From Malurus cyaneus samueli (Eukaryota; Chordata; Aves; Passeriformes; Maluridae): a stretch of 64,000 bases of DNA. How positions within the stretch are numbered: the first letter of the stretch is position 1; the number at the start of each line of letters is the position of its first letter. The notes under the pieces are model-generated. The model had not been told where the DNA came from, did not search any database, and was given only the letters and a program-made list of their open reading frames with translations. The position numbers and the translations under genes are program-made. Positions 30,892 to 44,782 of this stretch are shown piece after piece. Location: positions 38,006,387 through 38,070,386 of the forward strand of contig CM019218.1 in the NCBI GenBank assembly GCA_009741485.1. Reading direction: 5' to 3'.

Positions 30892-33800
30892 ATCTAAGTG
30901 TTTAAATTCATTTGCTAGAAGGATTCAAGAAATGGATCCAGATTCCTATGAACAATTCTCTTCTTCAAGATACCTAAACTCCTATAGATTTAGCTCCTGT
31001 AATATGATTTCTCTAAGTTGTGACTGAGTAAGTGTTTATGTTACAGATGAGATGGTGGCAAATTTCAGGGCAGGAGCAGGTTACACTTCTGCTAAACTAA
31101 TGAGCACACAATTAGGAGTGACAGGGCCTGTGTTTTCTTCTTCAGGGTGAAGTAACAGTGGCTGATGCCACAGGCAACAAATCAACCCAAATATGTCTAT
31201 TAGGAAAAATACATTTAACTTTCGTTATGATCCTGACACTTGTCATACTATATTCAGAGAAAGCCCTTGCAGTACTCCATGTCCTCCACCAGGGCTTGCC
31301 AGGCACTCAAGGCCAAGGCAAGCAAAGGCACCTCAGCACTTGCAAATTCACACATACATTTAAGTTTCTTGCAGCGTTCATTGAAAGTTACCTTTTCTAA
31401 ATACAGAGATTTTGCATTGTCCTAGAGAAAGGAGCCCTGAGAGGCTTCACCATGAAGGACATGGTGTGGCATGTGACAAAGTGACCTTGTTTGCAATTTC
31501 CTCATGGTCCCTGATAGTGGAAGAAGACTGCAAGGAAAAGCCATGTTCAAGGGAGTAGAGTTAAAGAAGAACTACTGGCTCTAGCTAGAAAATGGGCACT
31601 AGAAGTTGCTTCCCTCTTGACATGTTGTTCGTATTAGTCAGTCATGCATTTTTGTCTGGTTTCTTTTTTGGCCATTGCTGCTTCTTGGGCTAACTCTGGT
31701 CTGGGAGTTATTTGCAAATGTTTTCTTCCTCTGTGCTGCCAGAAGACAACGTGGGTCATTTCAGAGCCCACAGACAGATACTGAGCCAAAACCCCCATAG
31801 TCCCTTTTGTGACCCTTAAACTCAGATTTGCTGATCACTGAGGGTAAATACAAAAGATAAAATTCCTCAAGTAATGACAAAACAAAATCAGGTGTCAACC
31901 CCTTTCTGTCCCTGTGAGTGGTTGGGCTGTGCCCTTCAGTTGCCATGATTTTTTTTTTTTTTTGTCCCTCTAGTTTTACATAGGGCGTATTCAGGATCTG
32001 TCACAGTTGCCTTAAAAGAGAAAAGCCAGACCCAAGGAAGAACAGGCTAACTGCCCTTATCTGATGCTAAAGATAGACACAGAGACCTCCGTGTTTGGTC
32101 TTATACAATAAACAGTTGGATTTCAATTGCTATATGAAACCATGGGTGAGAATTCTTCTGTATTTTAATTTATATTAGGATATTATAATTTATATTTTAA
32201 TAGAAATGATATTAATTGTATTTTAATTTCTAATATACTGCTTCTGCCTGAATTAACTACATGAGCTGAAACTGGGATCTTGTTTCCAGGAGCATAACTA
32301 AGAAGCAAGCATGTCCCCCCAAAAGGCCTGTTCATTCACACAGAGTTTATTCTAGGGAGGGGTGATGGTAGCAGTGCAATTTTTTGAGCCCCCCGATTGC
32401 TGCAGGTGTCCTTGGTTTTCACAGGGCTCTGCCAGTGCAACTCAGTCCTGCCAGAGCCCCACATCTTTTCTGCTCCAGCCTCACTGCACTGACAACAGAT
32501 CATCGTCCTCATCCTGACCTTCTTTTCTGCTCTGCCAGGCCTGAGAATAACAAATGGTGATAACACTGACTGGTAGACTCATGTCTGAGGCTGAGCCACT
32601 AAACTTGATCAGAGAGCAACAAAGGCAGCATGGATGTATCCATCCAGCTCAACTGTGCTCAGCTTCTGCTTTCCTGAGCCAAAAGTAATCCCCCCAAAAG
32701 AATGGTCGCCTCACAGATTGTCATGCTTTCTTAGCAACTGCTATTAAATACTCTTCTATTCTTGTTTCCTTTTAAGCTTTTCTTTGCAGTCAGTTCATGA
32801 GAGATAGAGACCTTTCTATTCTCCTTCCCTCATTCTCCCCATCTTGTGCAAGAGCTTTAGTGATGTTGTCCTTAAAAAGTCAGCAATTGCTCCCAGGAAG
32901 TTTATTGTCCTTGTGTAATTACCTGTACCTCAGGGAACAGCCTGAAACCCTGTGGGTCAACACTGGCCCTGCTGCTGACCAGTGAAATGGCAACCGCCTG
33001 AGCTGTACGACTCTTTGGCACCTCATCCAGCTACGTGATCATTATCTGAACTTGATGTGGCCCAAAAATTAAGCCCTGTTTTTAAATACTATTTTAATGG
33101 AAACTTCTGAGAGCAGGCTGGGGAACCATCACTGGCTGCGCAAGGGAGGGAGTGAGAGGGAGGTTTTTCAGCAGCCTGAATTAAAACTTTAAGTAAAACT
33201 GGCAGGAATTTTATGCTAATATTGAAATTAAAATAACTATACTGGATTAACTCCTTTCTGGAAGAAAGATATCACCAGAAGTCAGACTAGCACAAGGTTT
33301 TGATAGCTGTAAGTAAGATATTTGCCAGTGCTGCTAAGAGTCTATCTTCCCTTCAAAGTAGTAGCATGGATGAAAAACATTTGTTAGGAAAAGAAACATG
33401 GAAGTGGATGGGATCAAAGTCAAGTCCACCAAGACTGGAAATCCTTCCAATTTCTTACATGGATCCACAACTTGAAATCCCTTTTATCAGTGGACCTCAG
33501 ATATTTAAATTGAATCGAGAGAGAAGATCCTCTTGTTTTAGCAGTTACACAACCTATCATTAGCATTTGGAGACTAAAATAAAGAGAGAAACAGTCAACA
33601 TAAGTGTGCAGGTAGTGCTGTTACTTGTGTTTCTAGAAAGGCTGACCAATACCTCTTTTCTCACTGAGTGATTTCTCCTGCCCTTGGCACAGACTGGGAG
33701 CCCACTGTCTGATCAGTTCCACAGTAAGATTACCAATAGCTTAGTTGCCCAATGGCTTGTCTGGCTTGCACAGTTCTCCTGTCTGGGTTCTCTGTTATTC

Positions 33801-35700
33801 TCGTGTTATTTAAATCTCTACCTGTGGCACCACTATTATGACAATTCCTGGAAGATGCAAAGTTTTTGAAATCTCACTTAAAAGACTCCCAAGGTCTCCT
33901 AAGCAACTTATTCAGTGCTTTTCTACACTTGGAATGAGAAGGGCTTCCTAAAGGCTAACCTTTATCTCTTCTGCTACAGTGTAAATTTTAAGGGACAGTT
34001 CTTATCCTATCTAGCACTGACTCAGAAAATTGTTTGTCTTTTTTCTTTCACAACAAGCTGAGAGGTTAGTGTACAGTCTTGTCAACAAATGGAAAAAATG
34101 TAGAGAATATCTTCTGTAGACATCTGATTGTTTTTGTTTTTCTTGTCTAAACTCTCTTAAACTATTCTATGGCTTTTGTGAAATCTGCAATCCACGGTTA
34201 GGGATAACACTCAATCCCAAACCCCACCAGTGCTAGCAGAGAAAGGAGGCTATTTCAAAGACTATATTCATGTCTTTTTGTCCCAGGATGAGGATGATCT
34301 CTTAACAGTAGCAAAGCATTTGAAACATTTACTTTGTGATCTCTTAAAACCACTAAAACCTTCCTTTCTCTTGCTGTTTTGCAAGCTGACACCTATCTTG
34401 CATTTGTGCAGTGGATTATTTTTCATCCCTATTTTGTAAATGTCGATATTGTATATTATAATTAATATAATTTTGTTTGATCCTCCAGCACCTGAAGACC
34501 ACTTTGACTTCTGACCCTGTGCTCCCATGTGCTTGCATGCCTGTCAGCATGACACCACCATCACATTTGATAAACATTATCTTTGTTACATCTAAAAAGC
34601 CATTAATGACATGAGTCCCCTCATTGCTCCCTCCCATTTGATGCAAAGCTCCAAGGGATGTTCACTGAATAACCTTTCCCATGGGACTGTGACTCAAATT
34701 CCTTAAGTTTTACATGGGGCATGAGTCCATAGTTGTCTGAATCATGTGAAGGAAAATAGAAAACCTTACCCTAGTCAGAATATTGGGCATCTCCCTTTGG
34801 TTTCCTGGTTGGTTCCTCTGTTAGAAAAAAAAAGAGGGTGGGTGGCTCTGATTTCTTCTTGACAGGCCAATGTGCCTGTGACTTACCACTTTGTTATCGT
34901 CTGTAGGCTTATGCACAGCTCATTTGTCCCACTTTTTCCAAAAACTGGAACTGGGGTGACTACCACCTAGTTCTTTTCACTTCTTTTTCTCCTTTCTTCA
35001 AAGTTATCACTACATGCACTCTTTTCTTACACTTTGGGATCACATCTATTTCCTGTGCTAGCTCAGAAACATTCCCTAATATTCCTTAGCCAGTTCCCTC
35101 AATGCTGGACTTCATCAATGGTGCATGAAGACATGTATCTAAGCAGTGCCTGAACAATCCCAGGCTTGTGAGTGGTACTACACAAAGCCAGCTCTAGTCT
35201 TTGAGGTGCCTGTTCCCTCTGACACTGATGGTGAGCCAACCCAGTCCTCAAAGCACAACAACTGCCTGCGTGCCATGTTGAGTCTGACCTCATTATCTCG
35301 GCCAGACCTCCCTGTCTCTTCTCACTGGTGTGCATTACAGGGGTGAAGACCCATCCAGAAAGCTGCCACAAAACTATTTAGGTCTGCTGATCCTGAGTTT
35401 GATTTGGTTCAACATGCAGCTTCTCCATCCCGATACCAAGCGTATTCTCCCCCACCACCAAACTATGGTGAGTTGACTAGCACTCACACTACTATACTGG
35501 TCCAAACAAGTTGGCAGATGGAAATATTCTTAAAAATACAGCTGATGGTCACCCCAGTCTTGTTTTCTGCTGTAGAATAAGCAAATGCCTTGTGTATTTA
35601 TGACTGCAATGTTACAACACAGTCATTCAGCTTGCTCCCACTTTACATCTAAGAAAAAGAGGCACAGGGCAATTCACTGATTTGTCACAGGTCAAAAGAA

Positions 35701-35745
35701 GTACCAGCCAAAGATTCTTCTTGAAGAGAGGTACCAGCCAAAGAT
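35701..35745. repeat. 30-bp-period direct repeat
   Basis: GTACCAGCCAAAGAT occurs at 35701-35715 and again at 35731-35745, with partly similar sequence between. A simple local tandem duplication. Confidence 0.85.
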
Positions 35746-38700
35746 GCTGGATGTCTTCCCAGAGTTGACTGTCCCATGATAACAACAGTTTCATTTATCT
35801 GGAACTAGAATGCCCCACAAATTAACTACCCCCATTGTCTAAAGCAAACAAAAATAATTCTCCATACCTTACAGCTGAAGCAAAACATAGTTGGAGTAAG
35901 AAAATAATTGTTTGCTCTTACCTGTAGACTTTACTGGCAAAAGAAATGGATTGACAGTCAGTCAGATTTTGCCTTATGATCCTGGCTACAGCTGCAGTTA
36001 TAACTCTGGAAAAAGGCTGAGGAAGTGCTCTCTTTGGTGTTTATTTACTTTGTCAGGTACGTGCATCAGATTGCATCAAGCAGCTCCCAGAAAAGCATGT
36101 GTGAGAATCACACTCCCCTTGCAAGGTTTTCCCAATCAGAAGCCATGTCCTTGTGCCCTTGGTTAGAGTCACGGGGCTTCCTTGCAGTATTTAAAGAGCA
36201 GAATGTGTGCTGATTATCAATCATCAGGTGTATGCCTTTTGGGGTGGAAGGGAACATTCACAATTCACAGCTATTGCTAGAAACTTCTGAAATCTGATTC
36301 TTTGGAGGTTGACAGGTGTTTCATTACATTAAGGAAAAGAACAGTTTGTTTTGCCATTTCTGGCAAACCTTTACTTTGAAAACTCAATCTTAGTTTGAAC
36401 TGTACTATGTTCAAATCATTTTAGCTGTATGATGTTTACTAAGCTGGTTTTAAACAGTGATTCATTCTAGGAAACTTCATAAAAGGTTCTAGAAACATGG
36501 AAGAAAGTATTTCTAGATCTACAAATGTCAGGCTCTTCAACTACTCACTGGTCCAGACATCAATAACAATCAGATGTTGGTGCCTTAAAGAATTCCAATA
36601 CTGATTGTTTTCCAGTCTCTAACTTCTGAATTGTAAAGGCTGGAGGGTTTCTGCAGCAATCACCTCTTAACCCTGGACTGTACTGGCAAATCCCCACCCC
36701 ACACCCTGGGGCAATACCTGAGACCCCTTTTTCCAAAGCTAATAAAGCTTTGGCAAGCTGAGGCCCAGCACCCTTTGCAGGTGTGTGTCTCTCAAACCTA
36801 CCAAAAGCCAGTCTCTGCTGCTGACATGTTGAGGTCACTTTCCAAATGTGATCCATGGTGGGAGCAAAAGAATTTCCTCTGGTTTAGCAAGCTGTTTCTT
36901 AAAATAGTAGGTAAGTGCAGTGGCAGTGAACTGAGTCAGGGTACTCATACCCTGAATGCAGCCAAAAAGGGCATGTCATGTTCACTCAAGAAAGAAAGCT
37001 TTCCCCATATGACTTACCACCATTGCACAGCTTAAAACTGGTTGATGACTGCAAGAGATGAAAGAAATTCTTTCAATTGCTATTTAAGCCTTCTATGCAT
37101 CTGGCAAGACTTCAGAAAGGGAACTGCTTTTGTGCCATGGGAGTTGTGCAGTGGAAACTGAGCAGAGGCCAGTTCTACCCAAATCTCCCCTCCAGACTAC
37201 TGGAACATGTCCAGGACCATCGCCACCCTAGCTGACAGAAGGAAGGAAATGGAGTTTAGCAGTATTAAAGATGTGAGCTGCTTGGCTTGAATTTGAATCA
37301 GATGTCTATAACCCAGACTGTGGTAGCAGCCTTCACCCTTTGTAAATCAAGGACAGGTGGGAGACATGATCTCACCTGCAGGACTGTCAAAGACTTACAA
37401 AGAAGGGTCTTTGCATCATTTTCCCAAGTTCTCTGCCTTTCAGTCTGTCCTGTTAACTGACTGTACACTCCTTAAGTATCCTCATCCTAAAAAAAACTCT
37501 GTTTTACCTGACCCAAATTTGAGTCTTCCCTAAAGTTATCTTACTGATCACATTTAGTTCATGTGTCTTCACCTCTTTTCATCTGCAGTTTTTGGTCCAC
37601 TGCAACTGAATAGGGTAATTATCAAGGAAGACCCACATAAACTTTCCGTTTGAAATGTGTACATTATTGCCATCTTTCTTCTCTGTGCTTTCCTGTTTTT
37701 CAGTTTGAAGGGAGCTGCTTTCATTCAGAAGTGACCAAAATTACAGAAACATTTATGGAGGAAATTAGTTACATTTCAAGGCAGTTATTCAGGAATAATG
37801 AATATAGTGCAAAAAAAACCCATTAAGTCTGTCATTGGCCCAGAGGTCATGACTCAAGCAGGCTGTTTGTCCCACAAGGGAACTTGCCTTTTTCCAATTA
37901 GAAGCAAGAAATATTTTGGCAAGCAGAGGCAGCATACATTGAAATGTGTTCTGCCTGGACCCAAGCTGCTTCAGTCTGATGGGATTTCCATCATTCTATC
38001 TCCATGAAACTGCTAAACCTTCACTAAATTCCAATATACAAAAAGAGAGAAATCAGAGTGTAGTAATGTTCAGAAAGACATCACAAATTTCCAAACCAGC
38101 TCCCCTCATTAGCATACTTTGATCTTTGTCTGCAGACAGGATATCTCTCTCAGAAAGTACCACAGTTTGTTTAAGCTAATATTAACCTGCTTTAATAGCA
38201 GCAGCTAGTTTAAAATCACTTCACATTTCGTCTGCATTACTAACCTTTGATGCAAGGACTTCGCTAATTGCAGTGGTCACTTGGTACCCCACAGGCAGCG
38301 TTGTCTATCACTGAGATATCTCCGGGAGTAGAAGACCTGTGCCCAGGCAGGAGTCACCTCAGCTGTGTTGTTTCACCAGGCACTCTCTTGTGCTCCAAAC
38401 GGCTGGGAGAAGAGCAAGATTATTGCTGCCTCACTTCCAAACCCAGGTGCAAGCCATGTGCCTGCCCCATGTGGAGAATATGCCAGATGCTCACAAGTGA
38501 TGCTGGGGAAAAGGCACAGCTGATCCACTGATTAAGTGGTCAAGGTCTGGCCTCTAGTCTAAAACCAATCATAGTTATTTACAGAACAATTTGCAAAACG
38601 GGAAGAAGAAAAGAAGTTTTATTTACAACTTTCATAGATTTTTTTTTTCTCCATCAGGTGCTCAACTAAAAGAAACATATGTATATTAATAGATACAAAA

Positions 38701-41700
38701 ATGTTTAATTTCTTGATGTCTGTCCCATTCCAATAAATAAAACTAGAAATTAAACCAACCTCTCTTTTCCGTCAAAATACTGAGTTAGAAAACATTCAAA
38801 AATTATTTAAATATTAATAAATAGACATTAATTTCTGTAAAGCTGAGACATTAAGGAAAGCAAAAGCAGCCACAAGATTGATAGAAAAAAACAGACTTTG
38901 GCAATGCAATGCTGGTTCACTTTTCCCACTTACATTCAGTCAAGCTGTTGCCTTAACTCTTTCCTTGCTCTCTCTTTCCCTCCCTCTTATCCACTGGGAA
39001 AGAGAGCTGCTTTCATGGACATGTTCAATCTAAAGGTTTGATTCATATGAGAACTAAAGTCCAAAAAAAAACACCCCAAACCTCAGGTACTTTTCTCAGA
39101 CTTTGTGCTCTGGTTCACAGCCTTTGTCAAAAGCAGCTACAACAATATAAGCAAGGCAGACAGTCCCATCTGTATTCTTCTGAACTGCTCTGCTGAAGTT
39201 CACCACTTCTATAGCTTGTGGTAAGCTCTGGAAAATTTCTGCACCAACTTCTATTAGAGGTTTAGAAATCTCAGAAACGTTTGCAGACAAAGTCCCTGGA
39301 GTCAGGTTCAGCAGTGGTAGCAGCACTTGCTGCTGAGATGTTTGTCTCAGCAAAGATGAGCAGTGTAGTGCCTGTGCTCCAAAAGAAGCATGTTTATCTG
39401 TAATTCCTCTCCCTGCTCGTAGAAAGTACTGGAAGATTAAAAGAGGAATGAGAGGAAAAAGCACAAACATGCTGATCTTCAGTGAAAGAAGCTGGTCTGT
39501 GCTGTGAAGGGTGTGGGGTATGACAGAATTGAGAAGTCACCAGCACACTGGATATTTCAGTGATTTGAGTATGGTGCGGCTTTACCTCTGATATCAGACT
39601 TTAGTGAGATGCTATTTTGATTACAATGATAACTATAAACCTTTCCTAATCTGCCTCAAGACTTTTCATATAAATGGTATATAACTTTTTCTGCACATAC
39701 TAAATTGAATCATTTTATTCTGAGGGATATTCAGGGCTTTTTGGTGACACAGATTTGTTGCTTTCTCCTAAATATTTAGCTGCACAAGCTTATGCTGTTC
39801 AGGTCTGGAATGTCTCAAGATAGAAGAGGGAAATGAAACTGCCTGGAGCTGAGCCCAGCATTTCTCTGGCAAAAGAGAATCAATTAAACAAAACATATTT
39901 ATGTGTTAACACACATAAATAAAAAATCACAGGAGAAGAGGAGCGGGGAACCCAAATATCTCTTCCATTGTGGCCAGCTTTAACTCAAACACAAAAATTG
40001 TTGAGATGGGGGAAGGGGACAGAGGAAGAGGATAATGTGATGCACAGAGAAGAATGTGTAAAAACTGTGTTCCAGCACAATCTAAAACTTTCCAGGGAGA
40101 CAAATGGAAATAAAAAGGTAAGATCATGTGGCCTTTTATAGGAAGTCTTCCATTCATAGGACTTCTCTTCATTTCTCCATGACCCTGTCTTGCTGCTTTT
40201 TCCCCCCACCATTGTCTGATTCTGGATTCACAGGTCCTCTCTACAGTTAACAGCAGCAAATATTTTGAGCACAACTCACTTTGCATCTCACAGAGTTTTG
40301 GAGAAGAAACCTAAGAGAGACCTACCAAGGGAACCTCCAGAGTTAATGATTTACTTTAATCATAAAGCAACCTCTTTTAAATCAGCATGTTTAAGGTAAG
40401 TGGAAAAGGATGCAGTCTTTCATCTACAGATCAGAAGGCAAGGAACTCCATCTCTCCTTCAAACTTCCCTTTTCTTTCTGATGTGATCAATGAGACAGAA
40501 GCTGTGGTGGTTTCTGTCTGGAACAGAACTGCCCCAAAGAACATGATTGAGACATGCCACTAAAAAACACCAGGTGAGAGCTTGATTACTATGACCTCAA
40601 GAAAGAGTCAGGAAGGTGACAGAAGCAAAAAGATTGTCTTTCATTTCCTTCATTGCCTTAAGATTACAAGGTTTTCATGGACTTTGAGTCCATCGGTTTT
40701 GTTCCTTCAGGGAAATCTGGCTTTAGCTTACTTTCCGTGAAACCAAAACATCATCATAGTCATATTCCTTCTAGAAAGTAGAAGTGTCTGTGAGTTGCTC
40801 CTGGAGATACATAAACAGGTTTCCCTAACATTAGATGAATATGGAATAAGAATGCTTATCCAGATAATTTCAAAATACAGATTTCAGCAAAAATGCAGCA
40901 GGTGTAAATCTGGCATAAGCAGTCATTTTTGGCATAGAAGTATCTGCATTAGGATGCACATCATCCACCCCTGATGTTAAGAAAAGGCAGCTATAAGAGT
41001 TTCAGAAGGTCCTAGCTTACCAAGAGGAATAGACAAACTGGTTTTGCTGATGTTTTAAGAACAAAATTAATCACTCACAGTGAAAAAACAGTGTTCATTT
41101 TTCTTTCTCAAAAGAAAGAGCCAAAATAAAATTGAAAATTGTGAAGGATCAGCTAGAAAGATTTGAAAATCCATATAAAAACATAGAGAGGGATCCAAAG
41201 AAAAGATCCTTTTACAAGCAAAAGAAAGCAGGTGAGCAAGAACAGAAGATGACAGACGTACGCATATCCATGTAAGAGATCATTTATGCATCCCTAATGA
41301 CCTCACTTTAAAACATAGCTCCACAGGAATGAGAAAGACACAGCCCTTGTCCTGAGATCTTGCTTGAGAAATAGTGCAAAAACATCCAGCAGAGGTTTAT
41401 GGAAACAGCAGAAACACCCTCCATAGTAAAATGTGGTTGTTAATATGGTGCTACCCACTGTCCATTTTAATGGTGCTTTGTGCTGTCCTCCAAAGCAACA
41501 AAAACTGAGCTCAATGACAAACCCTTTATCTAAGCTACTGTGGCAATTCCTGTGCTAGAGTGCTGCACTGATAAGGTGCTGGTAGATACTTCATGTTCTA
41601 AATCACCTCCACCAAGGGAAATCTGTTTTTCGTTTCTCAGAGTCAGTGGTTTTGGTCCACTTTTCACCACTGGAAAAAATCTGCCAATAATTCACCTGTG

Positions 41701-43642
41701 TATTGCTCAGGAAAGCACCTGCAAGCAATGCTTGCTGCAGAATTGGACAAGGGGGTGCCTCCTGCCTGACTTCTCTGAAGTAGCAGAATTTTTGGGGCCA
41801 GAGCCTCACGTTTTTGGGAGACCCTCACATGCCAAGTCCATCAGAGAGGCTGACACTGTTCACTGCTGAATTTGAATTAACAAAAAAGGCTTTCTCTATT
41901 CATCGTTATTCAATGACTTTGGGATTTTCAAGAATAGAACAAATTCCAATGGCCAAATTTCTGCATTCAAAACAAACTAGCACCAAAAAGGGGATAATTA
42001 TTCAGATGAATTAGTCTGTGGAAAGGGAGTCAATCTGGGAAGCATGTGCTTAAGAGAGCAATCACAGAGCTCTAGAGATGGGCTCATGAGTAGGTTTTCC
42101 AGGGACTGGGGAAATTACTGAGGCAGCCAGACCAATAACAGCTGCTGTAACAAAAGCACAAACTGGATGCCAGGCCCTGTGAGCTCAGGAGAAAATACAA
42201 ATGAGGATTCGACGCTAAACACATGAGGCGCTGCCGTCAACAGCGTTGCACCAGGAATGCTCTTGGCCCCCACACAAACCTAGCTCCACCAGAACTCCCC
42301 CTGCAAATTCCCTGTGACTCTCATCCAAACCCTTTGCCGTTTGAAGCCATTGGACCCCTTTTGTGTTTATCTGTTGAGAGCACAAGGGGTTGAAAGCCTG
42401 TTTTCCACTTGGCATCTCACTGCACAGCGGATGGCGTCTGCAGCAATTAAACCCAACTGGCTGAGGCTGCACTGATCCCAGCTGGATCAAAATCTGAATC
42501 CCACTGATTCCCAGCTGAGTGAAACCCAGCCTGGAACCAGGCAATGTGCTCCTGGTTCAGGGTCTCATTGCAAGCTGTAGTGAAGGCTGGGTCTGCTCAA
42601 GTTCACAAATGCTTTGTCAAACTGGGTTATTCTTTTATCACGTCTGACTGTTTTGAGAGGAAAAAATGTGCAGAGTGGAGTGATCCAGAGCTGTTTTTTT
42701 CTGAGAAAAAAACACACTTCGTGCGTGAGAGTTCAATAAACACCCAGGCAGCTCAGCACAGCCATGGTTGCCAGGAATTCCACTCCCATTTCCATGGGTG
42801 GGCTGGGTTGCAAGCCAGGCTCCTGGAATTTAGGGCCACAATTTGGACAGGCCTGAAAACCTTGATCTCAATAAGAATGAGCAAGCAGAACTTGCCCAAA
42901 GCCACCTTTCAGAGACAACTGTGTTGGAGTAGTAATAAAGCCCGGTATGAGGGTTTGAATTTGGCAAGCTCAGCCCCATCTCTGAGACCTACCTGGTCTG
43001 GGATACTCTCTCTGGAAGGACAACCTTTTCTCTAAGACTTGAAGCTTCCTAGATCCTGGTAAATTTTGTACGAGGTGGGAACCCTGTGCAGTTTCACAGC
43101 TCTGCGTCAGATCCCTAAAGACAACAAATTTACAGCAGTAACGAACACCTGACCTGAGCTTTTTGTATTTTCGGAGGAGTTCTGGGCCAGTGGAGGCTCA
43201 AGTAAGAGGGAGCAGCTTTATGCCTGTTCTGTGTAGCACATCACACCGAGCTGCAAGGGAGATTTTCTCTGCAGAGACTCCATGTTCCAACAGGTCCATT
43301 GCGTGTACGGCCCCGCAGAGCACATCACAGCACAAACCGGGAGCAGATGGAGCCTCAGCAGCCCATGAGGCATTTCCAGCTGTGAGTCTACACAGAGCCA
43401 AAGAGGAAGCCATGCCAGCTGCTGTCCCCAGGGGACCTTTCAGACCCCCAGGCATCACCTGCAAATCTGGGAAAGGCTCAGCTGACTCTGATCACCCCTC
43501 TCATTATCCATCTTTCACTGTTTGCTAAACCAGGTGGGAAAAGTATTCCCTTTTCTACTCTATTCTTCATAATCCAGCCTGTCTCCTGTTCAACTTCTAC
43601 TCTCCTTCCCTTCTCCTTTGGTTTGGATTTCACCTATGTGTT

Positions 43643-44214
43643 TGTCATGGTTCAGGAATGCTTCTCCCCAATTCAGTGCCCCCAGCGAGACTCTCTCAAA
43701 TCACATGCCACTCTCTTGCTCCCCCTGCCCCTCCCTTGTCCAGCTCTGGTGGGATGGAGTTGAGAATTATGATGCAAAAGATGAAGATCATGTGTTGAGA
43801 TAAGAACAATTTACTGGAAACAGCAATGACATAAGAAAACAAACAGTAACAGCAACAATGTTAAGTATACAAAAGAGACGGTGATTCACATGCAAAAATG
43901 TTCACCACAGACCCCAAGACAATGAAAAATTGTGGACAGTTTACCCTTCCCCTGCCCACCAAATTTTTTCGGCCAGAAGGCACACCCTTCTGCTACGAAG
44001 TCTGCAGAGTCCCTGTCCTCCACCCTCAACAACCATGTGAGGTGGTACAGATTAACATCTGTGTTGTGGCCAAAACTAGGAGAGAGATGCTACTCCTTCA
44101 TAGAAAATATCAATCAGTGCTTGCACATTCCTGAGATAATGTGCAAGGGCAATTCTTATTCACCCATGCGCCTCAGATTATAAACCAGAGCTCATTCCAT
44201 CTGAAACCTAGCCT
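43643..44214 (-). mobile_element. Probable solo LTR of a passerine-type endogenous retrovirus, degraded
   Basis: The left edge TGTCATGGTT, the CACTCTCTTGCTCCCCC and GGTGGGATGGAG blocks and then GTTGAGATAAGAACAATTTA occur in the same order as in a common avian ERV LTR family that I recognise in reverse complement. The right edge CTGAAACCTAGCC resembles the other LTR terminus. On the minus strand a TATA-like TTTATAAT falls near 44177-44184, as expected for U3 at the right end. I see no gag, pol or env sequence on either side, so this is most likely a solo LTR. The exact family is not determinable by eye. Confidence 0.5.
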
Positions 44215-44635
44215 TAACACTCAAAAATTTCTACTGCAAATAACATCCTGGGTGATCCTATGGATTATATAGGCTGCCAGAGAGAATATTCTCACAGATT
44301 ATGCATTTTGGTAAAGCTAGTATTTGCAAAAGGAAAAGCTACAGGCCTTCCAAGTGCACTAGTCCCAAGGGACTCATCCTTGTTCCCAAAGGATTAGCTA
44401 TTACAAGGATTAAAAGCTACAAAAATAGAATGTGAAAAAACTGGAGTAAAAAAGAAAGGTGGGACAAGCATATTTTTTGACCTACCCTATTATCTAATTG
44501 CTTTGAGAGTTAGAACATTGAAGTTTCTGGTAATAATTTGTTAATTTTTTATTATTATATTCTTTCTCAAAATATTTGAACAGACTCTGTCACTTTCACC
44601 CACACTTTTAAGGGTTACAGGAATAGACAGGTCTC

Positions 44636-44782
44636 CATACAGAGTGATATCACAGCCAGCATGGAAAAAATCTCTGCAGCATGGGAAGATTGAACTGACT
44701 TTAAAAAANCATACAGAGTGATATCACAGCCAGCATGGAAAAAATCTCTGCAGCATGGGAAGATTGAACTGACTTTAAAAAA
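44636..44782. other. Assembly scar: exact 73-bp duplication around a single N
   Basis: The 73 bases at 44636-44708 are repeated exactly at 44710-44782, and the only ambiguous base in the window (N, 44709) separates them. Both copies end in an A run. This is the signature of two overlapping contig ends joined by a token gap instead of being merged at a homopolymer. The true genome probably has one copy. Confidence 0.9.

Larger units (their letters stand above)
26461..43642. other. Gene-free interval upstream of ACCS
   Basis: I see no supportable gene, tRNA or intact transposon. The contents I can name are the microsatellites and inverted repeat listed separately. Open frames up to 163 codons occur (for example at 42544-43035), but there are several such among thousands of chance frames and none resembles a known family. 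There is no ACCSL-like second ACC-synthase gene, which sits here in mammals. Confidence 0.6.

Noticed and set aside
42544..43035. 163-codon plus-strand frame
   Set aside because: No family pattern, signal peptide or splice context. Consistent with chance in a 37-kb flank.
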